Assembly: GCA_000697055.1 (NCBI GenBank)
Contig: JNDT01001162.1
Coordinates: 1-23,249, forward strand
Reading direction: 5' to 3'
Length of the DNA stretch: 23,249 bases
Origin: Saksenaea vasiformis B4078
Taxonomy: Eukaryota; Mucoromycota; Mucoromycetes; Mucorales; Saksenaeaceae
Within the stretch, counting starts at the first letter, position 1; every line of letters starts with the position of its first letter. A program made the translations under genes and the position numbers. The notes beneath the pieces are model-generated. The model saw only the letters and a program-made list of their open reading frames with translations, was not told the origin of the DNA and searched no databases. Shown here one piece after another: positions 1 to 10,449 of the stretch.

Positions 1-2
1 AT

Positions 3-266
3 ACCTTACCAGCTATTTCTGTCATCAAGTTTACGCTTAGGCACTACCAGGAAACATACCCTTCGCCCTCAACCTGTTCCCCAATCACTATCGCAATCAC
101 CCGCCGCCGTCAGCAGCTTCACACACTCTGGCCGGGGGTCTGTACCATTCTCGCTGAACTGGATGCACACCAACACCCAGGGTCAGATCCTCGACAATAC
201 TACGATCCAGATCCGGGACAGGCCCTCCTACAGTGGCTCGATTCTCCTCCTCTTGAACCAGGCTAG
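3..266 (+). CDS. possible C-terminal end of an upstream gene (partial)
   Basis: One + frame is open from the window edge to a TAG at 264-266, about 87 codons. It ends in a polar, proline-rich tail (QALLQWLDSPPLEPG then stop). A strongly pyrimidine-rich stretch follows (about 280-420), as expected of a 3' UTR or of the promoter of the next gene. I do not recognise the protein. A second + frame is also open through most of this stretch, so coding is not certain. If real, it is the 3' end of a gene that starts outside the window. Confidence 0.25.
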   Translation, partial: TLPAISVIKFTLRHYQETYPSPSTCSPITIAITRRRQQLHTLWPGVCTILAELDAHQHPGSDPRQYYDPDPGQALLQWLDSPPLEPG

Positions 267-439
267 ACTCCTCAAACTGACACCTTCCTCTCTTTGCTTT
301 CTTTTCCCTCTTTCTCTTCTCCCCTTTTCCCTCTTAGTCCTTATACTATCCGTTCCTTTTACCCCACACCCACGACCTTTTCCCTGTCTCTCCACAGGGT
401 TTTTCCTCCCCCCTCCCTTCTGAGCTGTCACGAGCAAAC

Positions 440-582
440 ATGTCTGACCAAGACGCCGTGTTCAAATGTGACGTTAAATAAAAACCAAAAAAAATTTTAA
501 ACGTAGAGAAGAACGTATGTCCGATACAGACGCTGTGCTCAAAAGTGACGTTAATTAAAATCTCATTCGTTAGAGAAGAACA
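440..582 (+). repeat. tandem duplication carrying two 13-codon upstream ORFs
   Basis: Two imperfect head-to-tail copies (440-516 and 517-582) each begin with ATG, encode 13 residues and stop with TAA. The peptides are MSDQDAVFKCDVK and MSDTDAVLKSDVN. Both copies contain tgacgtta and end in tagagaagaac. Differences include three silent changes (Ser, Asp, Ala codons), and length and stop are kept. They lie in the probable 5' leader of ATG26, so they may act as upstream ORFs. The tgacgt core also resembles a CRE/ATF site, so the repeat could instead be a promoter element. Confidence 0.7.
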
Positions 583-637
583 TTTTTCAAGCGGCGCTAA
601 TTTACTGGCAAAACCAGTAAACTCGTGCTCGGTCCGC

Positions 638-3600
638 ATGAACCCGCTGCTCTTCATGAACTCAGCTAACCACAACGTATTACAGTTTGTATCCGCAGCA
701 TCACAGGCGGTGCGTATATCTACAAAGGAAACTTCTCGATTTTATTTTTCTAACATGTCCAAATCTCTCTAGCTAGAAGCTCGAGATGACGATGGAGCTA
801 CAGGTATTCGTGTCCTGAACGTTCTTTGAATCTTTTTAACGCAGCTCAAATGACTTGCTTCATCGCAGCAATCTCTAAAGGTAACACCGCTGATCCTTGC
901 TCTGCTATTGCCGATATGAAACGGTTCGCCTAATTTGTAGATCTTGGTTCTTCCATCGATGCCATATACCCCCGCCATGCTTGGTCTGGTGTCTCGAGCA
1001 CTGACGATCTTGAAAACCAACACCTAAACGACACTTCTGAACGCAAACCTGAACAGATTCGAGAACTCCTGGCTGAAGCCACAGGAATTACTGTTGAACA
1101 TGAGTCATTGCATGAGGATGCAGAAGAATCTCATCGGGAGGCAGGGCCTGCTTTGAAAGAACGCAGCCTTGCCGAGAAAGTCCAGTATATCTTTAATTTT
1201 AAAAGCATGGAAGATCTCCGCGGAGGTAAATCGGATGCCTGTCATTATCGTTTCTTTTTGTTCAACTGTCGGATTTTCAGAATGGCCATGCTACATTGTC
1301 CGATCAGCGATTGTATCTGGCTTCCTTTATTTAACGGACCAACACATATGTTTTTATGCCTCGCTTCCTAATAATCAGGTAGAGTAGTAATATGAGGAGG
1401 CTGTTGTGCCTCATGCCTGCGTCACATGTAGAATGTGTATCATAAGACTGGTTATCTTCTCGTGAAAATGGCAAACAAGATGGGTAGTGCATACCAGCGC
1501 TGCTTTTTCGAGTTGAGGAACGATGTATTATCATGGTATGAAAATTCTACAGACACATACTCGCCCTTGGGAAAATTGCATATGAAAGATGCATTGTCAA
1601 TACGACACTCCAAAAAGCGGAGCTACGGATTCCGGATAATCACGATGAATCACGCTTTGCATTTAGAAGCTGATACAAAAGCAGCACTGATTGAATGGTT
1701 CGTATGCAGTCTCTGACTGTTTAATTTTTTTTTCTGTGTGAATTAATACGGATCACAATGCGTAGGTCGAATGCTCTTCAAAAGGCAATGTTCAAGGCGA
1801 AAAACAGCGGAGCAAGTTTAAAGATATCACTTCCTTTTGAAAATGTATTGGATATTGAACAGACTGGTGCCATGGAATTTCAACGATTTCTTAAAATTCG
1901 TGCTGTTGGTATTGATGACAACTTTGTCGTGGATGAGGTACTATCTTATAGTAAAAGACGACGATATTTACTTAATATGGCGTGATAGTACTACTTTGCT
2001 TATTTCCCCGACATCAAATCAACGTTTGAGAGCTTGAAAACTGCATGGGAAGAATATCAAAAAACGGAAAAAGATATGAAAGACAGCATGACTTCAGTTA
2101 GTTCCTCCAATCGTCGTCTATCCTTTTCACCGCCATTATCTCCAGACGATTCGGCAATGATGTCACCCTCACTGTCGATATCTGATCTTTACGATGCCGA
2201 TGCTCAACCCATCACGATACCAGCTATAGGCGGTGCACGACATGCAAAGAAAGTTAGCCATACCACATCAATCACCTCGGCTGTGACGAACGGTTTAGGT
2301 GTCCCTGGGGCGATTAAAGAATTTTTATACATGCCATCGTCCAATTCAAAAGGAAAAATGACACAAAAGGCCACACAACCACAATATCTTCACGAAAGAA
2401 CCATAACAGATCCAAGTACAGCGGATGTCGCAGATTCATCTAGTTCAGAAAACGAAGATCAACGTATGGTTGATTGGCTAGATGGGAAACGCAAGTCTGG
2501 GATGAAGCTTGTATATGGACTTCTGGGTGGGGGTAGTGGAAGTGCTGCAACGGAGTATAACGAAAGAGACGAGGACGCTCAGTCGCATAAGAGTGATATA
2601 AAAGACGAAAGTTTATATACCAATGGGGATAACATAGATGAGCGCACCAAAACTAATTTCCGAAAGTACTTCGTACTACCCGAATCGGAAAAGCTGTACG
2701 CTGGTAAGTACAGAAAGATGCGTTATTCAAACAACCTAATTAAATGGTTAGTCTATTGTTGCTCTTTGATGAAGACACTTCCCTGTTACGGAAAACTTTA
2801 CATATCATCCTACCATATATCGTTTAATTCGAAAGGATTTGCTACCAAAGCAAAAGTATGCATTTCAGGATAGATGTTTATGGCTAACGCCGTCTTTTTG
2901 CGATAGGTAATTATTCCTTTCAGCGATGTTCTGAGGATACAAAAGATCCGTAGCAAAGGCTATATCTTTCACGCACTCAGCATACTGACACAGAAGAAGA
3001 AGGAGGCAAGTATATCATATGACATGAACAGAATATAATGATTATTGAAACTGGATTGTAGATCTTCCTCGAATTTTCTTCCATTACTAGTCGAAATAGT
3101 TGCTTTGCGAGACTGTACCTTCATCACAGACGGGCAGTTGAGAAGAAACCTATGCCAGATCATATAGAACAGTAATGTATCCGTATGCCTGTTTTCCTTT
3201 TACCGACTAACCGTCTCTGTTTTAAAAGGGATATGGAAGACTGGGAGGCAAAGCTGTTGGAACAAGCACATGGTGATAATGTTTCTGGACATGTTGTTCC
3301 GCCGTTAGAGCTTGGTACATTGTGGAACCGCAAAGATGGTTTTTATTTACGCGTCCTTTTAAAGGTCTACCGATTATATCACGAAGCATCGAGGAACCGC
3401 CTTTATTCTCAAAACCAGACAGACCTTTACACTTTACATGTATTACAATAGGCACGCGAGGCGATGTGCAACCATATATCGCACTCTGTAAAGGCCTTAT
3501 GAAGGATGGTCATAAATGCAGGATAGCAACCCATGACGAATTTAAAGAGTGGATTGAAGAACACAAGATCGAGTTCCGATCGATAGGGGGCGATCCAAGT

Positions 3601-5135
3601 GAACTAATGGTAAGCGTATACCTTTGCTGATCAATATAATAACAAAACCACAAGAGTCTATGCGTGGAAAACAGCTTCTTCAGCGTGAATTTCGTGGTGG
3701 AAGGACTGAAACTGGTATGAATACGCTGCTACGCTATACTGCTGATTTTAACGGTTACTATACAGTTTAAAGTGTGGATCGAAGAACTGCTACAACTAAC
3801 ATGGGAGGCCTGCCAAGGCACAGACGTGATCATTGAAAATCCGAACGCAATGATGGGAATACACATGGCAGAAAAACTGAGTGAGTGAAATAGATAAGCT
3901 CTCTCCAATCCATGGATGACTGATCCAAAACAGGGGTTCCTTACTTCCGATCACTTCCAATGCCAATGACAAGAACGCGTTCGTTTCCACATCCCTTTGC
4001 CACACCAAATAGCCCAAAAGGAAGATTATACAATGATATGACATACGTCTTATTCGATCATGCTGTATGGAGGGCCATCGCAGAAAGAACGAACAAATTC
4101 AGACGGAACGTACTGCGGTTGCCGAGCACCACGTATGAAAAACTGGAAATATGGAAAATACCCTATTTGTATTGCTTCAGTCCAAATATTGTCCCTCACC
4201 CTCTAGACTGGATGGATTGGATCCATTGCACAGGCTACTGGTTTTTAGATAATCCGCAGGTAAATTTGCGCTCACCGATAACGATCAGGGCAGATACTAA
4301 AACTAGATGTAGACTGGGTGGAGACCAAGCGAAACGTTACAGTCCTTTTTAAATGCACCTGACAAACGACCCATTGTTTATATCGGGTTTGGCTCGATCA
4401 TTGTATCTAATCCCCGTGAAATTACGCGCATGATCGTTGAAGCCACCTTACTGTCCAATGTGCGTGCCATTATCTCACGCGGTTGGTCTTCTCGCCTACA
4501 GGACAAAACACAAGCATCGGAGACGACCGAGGATGATGATATACTGCAGAAGTATCCTGATACAATTCTAAGTTTGCAGTCTGTTCCACACGACTGGCTG
4601 TTTCCTCAAATGCGCGCTGTTGTACATCATGGAGGTGCGGGAACCACAGCAGCGGGTCTTCGTGCCGGTGTACCAACGGTTGTGAAGCCCTTCTTTGCTG
4701 ACCAGTTCTTCTGGGGCGACCGTGTTGAGGAAATGGGCTTAGGTCTGTGCATAAAGAAGCTCACTGTTGAAAGCCTGTCGGCCGCACTGCGTATTGTTTC
4801 CACAGATGAAAAGATGTTACGCACAGCGAAAATTGTTGGCGAAAAAATCCGCTCAGTAAATCCTACCTTCTGCTAGCCTATCTATTGCTCATCTGTTTCT
4901 TTCTTTTTTTTTCTTATCTTAGGAGGATGGCGTGGAAACCGCCGTGCAATGTATCTACCGAGATATGGAGCTTGCTAACGAACGTACGATTTCGTCCGCT
5001 CAGAGGACCTTGCACAACGAATTTGATGAAGACCCAACGGCAGCAAGCTTCCTGGATGAAGATCAAGAATGGACACTGATTGACTCGGCTGCTTCTGGAT
5101 CAATATCCCCTGAAACTTGGAGGCCACAGACATAG
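638..5135 (+). CDS. ATG26: UDP-glucose:sterol 3-beta-glucosyltransferase (Atg26/Ugt51 family)
   Basis: Transfers glucose from UDP-glucose to membrane sterols; family members act at membranes and some aid pexophagy. Model: exons 638-709, 773-803, 845-880, 941-1225, 1281-1378, 1432-1697, 1766-1937, 1989-2703, 2752-2855, 2907-3005, 3062-3171, 3229-3314, 3365-3609, 3655-3714, 3766-3880, 3934-4259, 4313-4855, 4923-5135, giving 1191 residues, the size usual for the family. Order: first GRAM domain (about 121-200, LAEKVQYIF to HICFYASLP), PH domain (about 200-290), acidic/Ser-rich linker, second GRAM (about 545-640), then a GT-B glycosyltransferase with [14 protein letters not shown] (about 719) and the donor-sugar motif [17 protein letters not shown] (about 1045). 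Intron 10 (3006-3061) is GC-AG. Exons 1-3 and the start at 638 are least certain: introns 1 and 2 have weak signals and intron 2 is only 41 nt. From exon 4 the identification is firm. Confidence 0.95.
3006..3061 (+). other. GC-AG intron in ATG26
   Basis: The donor reads gag|gcaagt and the acceptor ttgtag|atc. Only this pair keeps the second GRAM domain in frame (QKKKE joined to IFLEFSS). A nearby GT at 3010 would shift the frame. GCAAGT is the usual donor of rare U2-type GC-AG introns. Confidence 0.85.
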
Positions 5136-5855
5136 TAAATAACCCAACCATAGTTTATACTATATCTATTCACAACCATACCGACCATTGATGGTATCAT
5201 AAAATGAAGTTTTTCGTTATAAAAGCGAAAAAAAAAGAAAAGAAGAAGAGAAATGATAACAGATAGTAAAGGAGGAAATTTGCTTCTGATCATCCTTAGC
5301 AAGAAGTATGGAAGAGAAGCTTATTGCTAAAATCACCATGGAGGTTTAGACATTCGTGTAAACAGACCTCAAGAGAAGTCTCAGTAGAACCATGTATGGA
5401 ATCTGCTAAATCCGCGGTATCTAATCTATCTGACCTTTCATAATAGCAGGCCCACTTTGCTTTGTTCATATAAGCAAAACGTAAGTAAGAGGACAACACT
5501 TTCGGACTGTTACATGAAGGAACTGTAACATGATTCCCAATCTTATTGAATCTTTCACGCGCTGCCTGTCCAAGTCAGTGACATTCAACTATAGAATCAA
5601 AAGTGGATCTACGAATTCAAGCATTGTCGGAGGATGGTTGTATAGGATAAAGTGGCTGCTAGCAAGAAAGAACAATGCTCCCTAAACCCATCACATTCTG
5701 AAACCATGATTTCGGTATTGGGATAAAGAAACCTGCCACTGACACGTCTAAATGAGCATAGTATGAAGTACGCACAAATACACTCTCGTTAAACACGTCA
5801 AATAGATCTGAGGAAGCGCCAGTTGGCGGATAAAGCCAGTATTTACAGAAACAGA
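5136..5855. other. intergenic region between convergent ATG26 and RRP4
   Basis: Both genes end here, so this holds two 3' flanks. No convincing gene is seen. A short minus-strand open frame at 5296-5499 has no recognisable content. The part from about 5513 belongs to a dispersed repeat shared with 9373-9741. The minus strand just beyond the RRP4 stop stays open for about 60 codons in one frame without a start. Confidence 0.7.
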
Positions 5856-5900
5856 TTATGCCAGTCGCATCCTTGAGCTGGCTTCGCTAGTAATAGCTTC
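5513..5900. repeat. dispersed repeat copy A (RRP4 3' end and flank)
   Basis: This segment is collinear with 9373-9741 in the same orientation. Shared blocks include tgaaggaac, ctgtccaag followed by a tcattca-like stretch, ctgaaaccat, gtatgaagtacg, cgttaaacacgtca and taatagcttc. The last lies inside the final RRP4 coding exon, so this copy is the resident locus and the other is probably the duplicate. By eye the copies are roughly 65-75 percent identical in aligned blocks, with several gaps. Confidence 0.75.
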
Positions 5901-7112
5901 AATCACATCCAATTTTAACAAATCTTTGACGCTATAAGTCAATGACGCTAGCAACAACATTAGGTTAGATCGTTGTACGTGAAAACCATAACTAAAATAC
6001 CTTCGTAGGTGTAGATGATGATAGTATCGTTGATGTGCATATACTGCTTCGCCAATGCAGCGACACAGTTTGTGACTCTGGCAATGTTTTCTCGTTCTGC
6101 TTTTGCGATAGGCTAATATGCATGATGAGTTAACTATTATGGAAAGAAAAGGGAGCGTACATCGTTTGTGCTGGAGTAAACAACGGTTGTATCCGTCTCA
6201 TCCGCTCCGGTCAATCCTTGCAGCTTCTTGTTCACCCAAATATAACCATTCAAACCCAAGATCAGATCCACACCGCAGGGTAATGTGTGAAATTGCGATT
6301 TACACCGTTGAACAAGAACTGGCGGCACGCATAAAAGTGATCCATTTCGCAGCTTACAGAATTTAAATCCTCTTGTGTGTAGTCCCATAGCACCATCTGC
6401 ATAGAAACTTTGTACTTCCGCCTAATCATTGTCCATCGTCGTTCGTCAGAGTCTGTTTCCACAAACGTAACAGGATCACTTACAACCAGTACATCGCCTT
6501 CTGCAAAAAACTGTCGCATCTGCAATTCATCGGATTCATTTTTACGTCGCTACGCATATGTAGTAAGTATCTGGCAAAGCAATTTCATAGAGAAAAAAAA
6601 ATGCCAACCTGCACGCCACCTGGTAAACTAACGGAACTCAGAAGCAGAATGGCATCTTGTCTACCATTCACGTCTACTTTCCATCGTTTGGTAGCTACCT
6701 GTACCACATAAACGTGTCAGCCCGATCCCCAAAACATTCTCTTTATTTACCTCTGTGATTCTGCCCACAACGATGTCACCGATCTCAGGTGTATAGCGGG
6801 TCTTTAGTGGTCTCACTGACAGGAGTTTGTTGACGCGTTCTACAGCACCTGCCACGGAGGAGATGACTGTTCCCTCTCCATCGGTGTAGGTTCCATGACC
6901 TCTGCAAAACAATAATAGTATAAGATCGCACTGCGACGTCGATCGAACGTGGTGAATAAAGCGAACCTCATAAATTGCTGATCGGTGGTGATCGTTTCAC
7001 CTGGGTTAACCAAATGGACTTCTCCTTCATCTACATCCATAAGGCTATCATCACGGCTTTTGTTTGCCTCGATCTCGGCGGTCGAAACAGGGGACAAGAT
7101 ACGTAATTCCAT
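5856..7112 (-). CDS. RRP4: exosome complex RNA-binding subunit Rrp4 (EXOSC2)
   Basis: Cap subunit of the RNA exosome, which trims 5.8S rRNA precursors and degrades RNA in nucleus and cytoplasm. Exons in transcript order: 7112-6967, 6901-6751, 6698-6609, 6549-6484, 6421-6161, 6112-6001, 5947-5856, giving 305 residues, close to the human protein. Visible features: N-terminal [18 protein letters not shown], an S1 domain ([46 protein letters not shown]), then a KH region with [15 protein letters not shown] and [11 protein letters not shown]. The last two exons encode the C-terminal helices ([31 protein letters not shown]). Introns are 48-65 nt with canonical ends. The start is placed at MELRILSP because the family's N-terminus is short; an in-frame extension upstream is judged to be 5' UTR. 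Confidence 0.95.
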
Positions 7113-7529
7113 GGAAAGAGCAGTGGGGACAAAGTAGATTAACAGGCAGGTAATTTTTGCCTGGCGGGACTGCGTTGCTGGATGGCTTCGAGAGAATGAG
7201 TGATTGTTCGTCCCCGCCGATTTGATTTTTAACCAGATGCGTCCGAAAAAGCACTCAGGGTCCTGCCTGCAAGCGAAGAATGTTACATAAGCATCATCCA
7301 TTTAGAACGAACAGTAAACAGATGAGAAAAGGCGACCCATTTATTAAGACCGGTTTCGATGACGAGATAGCTAGAAGCAATCTTTGACTCATGAACAAAT
7401 CCAGTATCACTCAACATCTAGAGCTACGTTTTACGAATAACAGACGAAGACGCTCTCAACCCCTTACACCAACACCGTGTACGTACTCATAGCACAGCCG
7501 ATCTACAGATTTCTTTATTTTGCTTAAGA
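7113..7529. promoter_or_regulatory. RRP4 promoter/leader and verprolin 3' flank
   Basis: About 420 bases separate the RRP4 start from the verprolin end; both genes are on the minus strand. The region must hold the RRP4 promoter and the verprolin polyadenylation signals. I see no clear TATA box or other motif. A minus frame open to about 7301 runs into RRP4 but looks non-coding. Confidence 0.5.
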
Positions 7530-8896
7530 CTAACGAATCCTAGAATAATCCAGGGGATAGTCTAAGACACATCGATTAGCTATCCTCATCTTTTTCGTAC
7601 TTTGCAATCACTTACTGTTGCCTCTATGCGCGCCACTAGGATATACACGTCTTGCATGACGTGAGTAGGCCCTCGGTGCGGGCAACTCTGACATTGACCT
7701 AAAGTTAAACCGTCCTCCGCCTTCTGTCAAAGGTATTTGCTGGGAAGACGCAGAATGTGTGTGATTGGATGGTGGAAATACAGGCGGACGTGGCGCGGAA
7801 GATGCTGGTGGCGAAATCGAATTGGTAGAGGGGATATTTCGCGAAGGAGCTGGTGGTAATGGCGATCGCGGTGGTGTAGCTAGGCCCTTTGGACGTGGTG
7901 GTGTTGACCCTGCCGGCGGGGGAGGTGGAGGTGGAGGTGGAGAGATGGATGATCCATGAAATCCAGTCGTTGCAGGAGATGGTGATGTGGGATTTGATGC
8001 AGAGATAGATCGCGATCTTCCTGGAGGGAGCGGTGGTGGAACCGCAAGTGATGATGTAGGACTGGCGCCTCCTGCTGGCGGCGGCGGTGGAGGTGGAGGT
8101 GGGGGAACAGCGCGTGCGGGCGAGGATGGAGCAATATGGGATTGCGGTGCTGGACTGCCAGGCGGCGTAGGTACAGCGCGAGGCGGAGGTGGAGGAATAG
8201 GTCTTTGAGGAGAACTGTTGGACCGTGATCTTCCAGGGATAGGTGGCACAAGTGATGATTTGAGAGAAGGACGGATACCCGCCGCTGGTTGAGATGATGC
8301 TCCAGTTGTAGTTGGTGGAGGTGGTGGAGGTGGAGGTGGTGGCGATGGAGCTGCAGGCGAATTGCGTCCAGGAAGAGGTGGAGGAGCTCTGAATGACCGT
8401 GGTAACGTTTGTGTCGCCGAGGGTGGTTTGCTCACGACAGGAGGACGAGGCAATGTTGATGCTGGAGAAGAAGCTACAAACACAGACCCTCAATTCTCTA
8501 CAACTTACACCTTACACTAGTTACTTACAAGGTAATGTTCCTCGGCCAGTGTCTACAGCAGCTCCCTTCGTTTTTCTTAACGATGGCATTCCGTTCGCAA
8601 AAAGACCCCCAAGTTGAGGGCCACCACCAACTGATGGTGGACTGGCAATGGGCGATTCGCTTGTTGTCTTGGCTACAGGCGGCCTAACACCTCCAGGAAG
8701 AGGTGGTCTCGCCATTCCTCCAGCTGATGGCGTACTGGACTTGGCAGCTGAGATAATGGAAGTTGATGAGACATGACATGCATAGTGAGATCCGCACAAA
8801 ATACATACGAGTTATAATTGGTGCTGATCTGTCATTTGTAACTGCTTTCTTTAATTTCTTTCCTTGCTGAATCTGGGAGAGAAGTCCCTTATCCAT
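7530..8896 (-). CDS. VRP1: verprolin/WIP-like actin-binding proline-rich protein
   Basis: Binds monomeric actin and the Arp2/3 activator WASP/Las17, acting in cortical actin patches and endocytosis. Exons: 8896-8809, 8747-8529, 8473-7616, 7561-7530, giving about 398 residues. Exon 1 is a WH2 domain right after the start (GLLSQIQQGKKLKKAVTNDR), typical for the family. Exons 2-3 are rich in Pro, Ser and Ala, with three polyproline runs of about nine or ten residues, potential profilin and SH3 ligands. The C-terminus carries the WASP-binding motif (RFNFRSMSELPAPRAY, then a YPSG block). The last intron (7562-7615, donor gtaagt) gives the tail GNNYPLDYSRIR. Without splicing, reading runs to a stop at 7608-7610 and ends GNSK. 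The GGT/GGA-rich + strand creates long spurious frames on both strands. Confidence 0.92.
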
Positions 8897-10120
8897 GCTT
8901 ATGAATTGTTCGAGATGAAGATGGAAGAGAAAGTACTCGTGCCGAAAAATCGTGACGGCACTTGAAATCGCTCGAAAGCTGAGACTTGCCAAGGATCGCG
9001 CAGCACTGCTAGTAACTCCTTCTTACTATTTATTTAATGGCCAATTTACGCTATTCTAAGTAAATTCTACGTCCATAAAGGAATCAGGTTTGTATTGAGA
9101 CAAAATAAAATATGCATTGTTAATATATCATTTATGAAAAGAAGTATAAATTTACTTTGTGAAACTCAGACTCCCCATTACCGCAAAATCACTCGCAACA
9201 CGAGAAAGAACGAGGAAAAAAGAAGTGAGGATGCTCGGAACAAAGTTCATCTAAACCAACTCAATATACTAATCACAGGCACTTGGTCCATACGGATGGA
9301 ACGCTACGGCAGCACACACCAGAGGAGAAAAAGCAGCGGAGAATAAGCAAAAGAAACGTTTACTGGGACCGCTTATGAAGGAACCATCTGAAACGTGATA
9401 AACAACTTCATTGAAGCTTTCACACACTGTCTGTCCAAGACACTGTCATTCAGCTATAAAGTAGGAGTGCATCTTTGAATTCATGCATATCACATCCTGA
9501 AACCATCTTGGGTGTCAGTAACTCTTTTCATGACAAGCCCAATGAAACATCGTATGAAGTACGTGTAAATGAACTTTTGTGAATGTAAGTTCTCCAATCG
9601 GTCGCGTATTTTCATCCGAATTGAGGACACCCAACCTAAGCTTAGCCCGCGCAAATACACCTCGTTAAACACGTCAATAAGATACGAAAAAGCGGGAAAA
9701 ACTCAGTAAATGCTATTAAGATGAGAGGTCTTAATAGCTTCGTCCTTGATACTATAGTCGCTTCAAATGGCTGGATGAGAATTAGTCACAGATGAGAAAC
9801 GGCTGTACATATTAAAGTAAAACAACAATCACCAATCGTTCACTTTTTCCACTTTTTTTTGATATAAGTGACCAGCTTTCTTCCCCAATTTGGCGGTCCA
9901 TCTTTTTTTCACTTCTTTTTCGCTTCTTTGCACTTTTAGTGATTACTAAAAAAAAGCGGACTCACTTCGTACAATGAAGTCAGTCATTGAGCAATACACT
10001 CAAAAGCGATCATTCCTTTAATAATTTCAGTCTTCTGGCCACTGTGCTTCGCGTTAGCGAGATAAATGCCACCAGGTAGTCCAATATCAAAACCTCGTGA
10101 CAGCTCACACTAACTAGTAA
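8897..10120. other. intergenic, gene-poor region upstream of verprolin
   Basis: This holds the verprolin promoter (next to 8896), repeat copy B (9373-9741) and an AT-rich stretch at about 9840-9970 with repeated runs of cactttttt/cacttctttt and one ttttagtgattactaaaa segment. I find no supported gene. Small open frames (9095-9346 on the + strand, 9490-9672 on the - strand) lack splice context; the second lies inside the repeat. Confidence 0.6.
9373..9741. repeat. dispersed repeat copy B (decayed duplicate of RRP4 3' region)
   Basis: Collinear with copy A at 5513-5900. It shares, in order, ttatgaaggaac, ctgtctgtccaag, cattcagctata, gaattca, cacatcctgaaacca, gtatgaagtacg, cgttaaacacgtca and taatagcttc. 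It carries an insertion of roughly 80 bases between the gtatgaagtacg and cgttaaacacgtca blocks, and a deletion relative to the end of the RRP4 coding exon. No open frame is kept, so it is non-functional as coding sequence. Confidence 0.7.
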
Positions 10121-10345
10121 TATTTTATTAGCAAGGAGAGGTGTTCCAGTGCCAGCTCCAGAGCCGTGAACGTCGAGCGTAGACTCTCTGCAATTGATCC
10201 TGCTCTAAATCGAAAGATCGGCCGAAAAATGGACACCATTTTTCTGAGTGGTCCCTTTGAGCTTGGCTGCGTTGAAGTTGTCGCACAGAAAACGATTGTT
10301 AACAAGTATGACACAATGCTTCACCAGACACTTCGGGTTGTCTGA
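10121..10345 (+). pseudogene. broken coding fragment, possibly from a dispersed gene family
   Basis: One + frame is open for about 74 codons, with NRKIGRKMDTIFL, then GPFELGCVEVV and LHQTLRVV before TGA. It has no good ATG. It is preceded by actaac and ttttattag, which look like a branch site and a splice acceptor, so it may be an exon. After the stop the frame continues with a few plausible residues and another stop. The pattern (R-K-x-D followed by E-L-G-C-x-E) reminds me of an uncharacterised family common in Mucorales genomes; that is memory-based and weak. No complete gene can be built around it. Confidence 0.3.
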
Positions 10346-10449
10346 TTACAAGCTGTCAGACACGAAATCATTTGAGACTCTTTTTGTTTGAATGTGAAAA
10401 TAAGACATGGTTATATATACTGATGTTTCCGACCTTATTACTGTTCTAT

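Noticed and set aside
3322..3364. Apparent frameshift in ATG26 between the VPPLELG region and GLPIISRS
   Set aside because: A 50-nt GT-AG intron (3315-3364, phase 1) joins the two frames exactly, so no frameshift or sequencing error is needed.
6137..6160. Stop codon at 6137-6139 as the end of RRP4
   Set aside because: A gtacgc donor at 6160 and attag acceptor at 6113 skip it and add two exons with the conserved Rrp4 C-terminus.
7705..8493. Long open frames on both strands over the verprolin gene (Gly-rich on +, Ser/Thr-rich and His/Leu-rich on -)
   Set aside because: They are by-products of the Pro-codon repeats. Only the Pro-rich frame links to the WH2 exon and ends with the WASP-binding motif.
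9840..9975. Terminal inverted repeats of a small transposon in the T-rich stretch
   Set aside because: The cactttttt runs are mostly direct repeats and the inverted matches are too short and interrupted.
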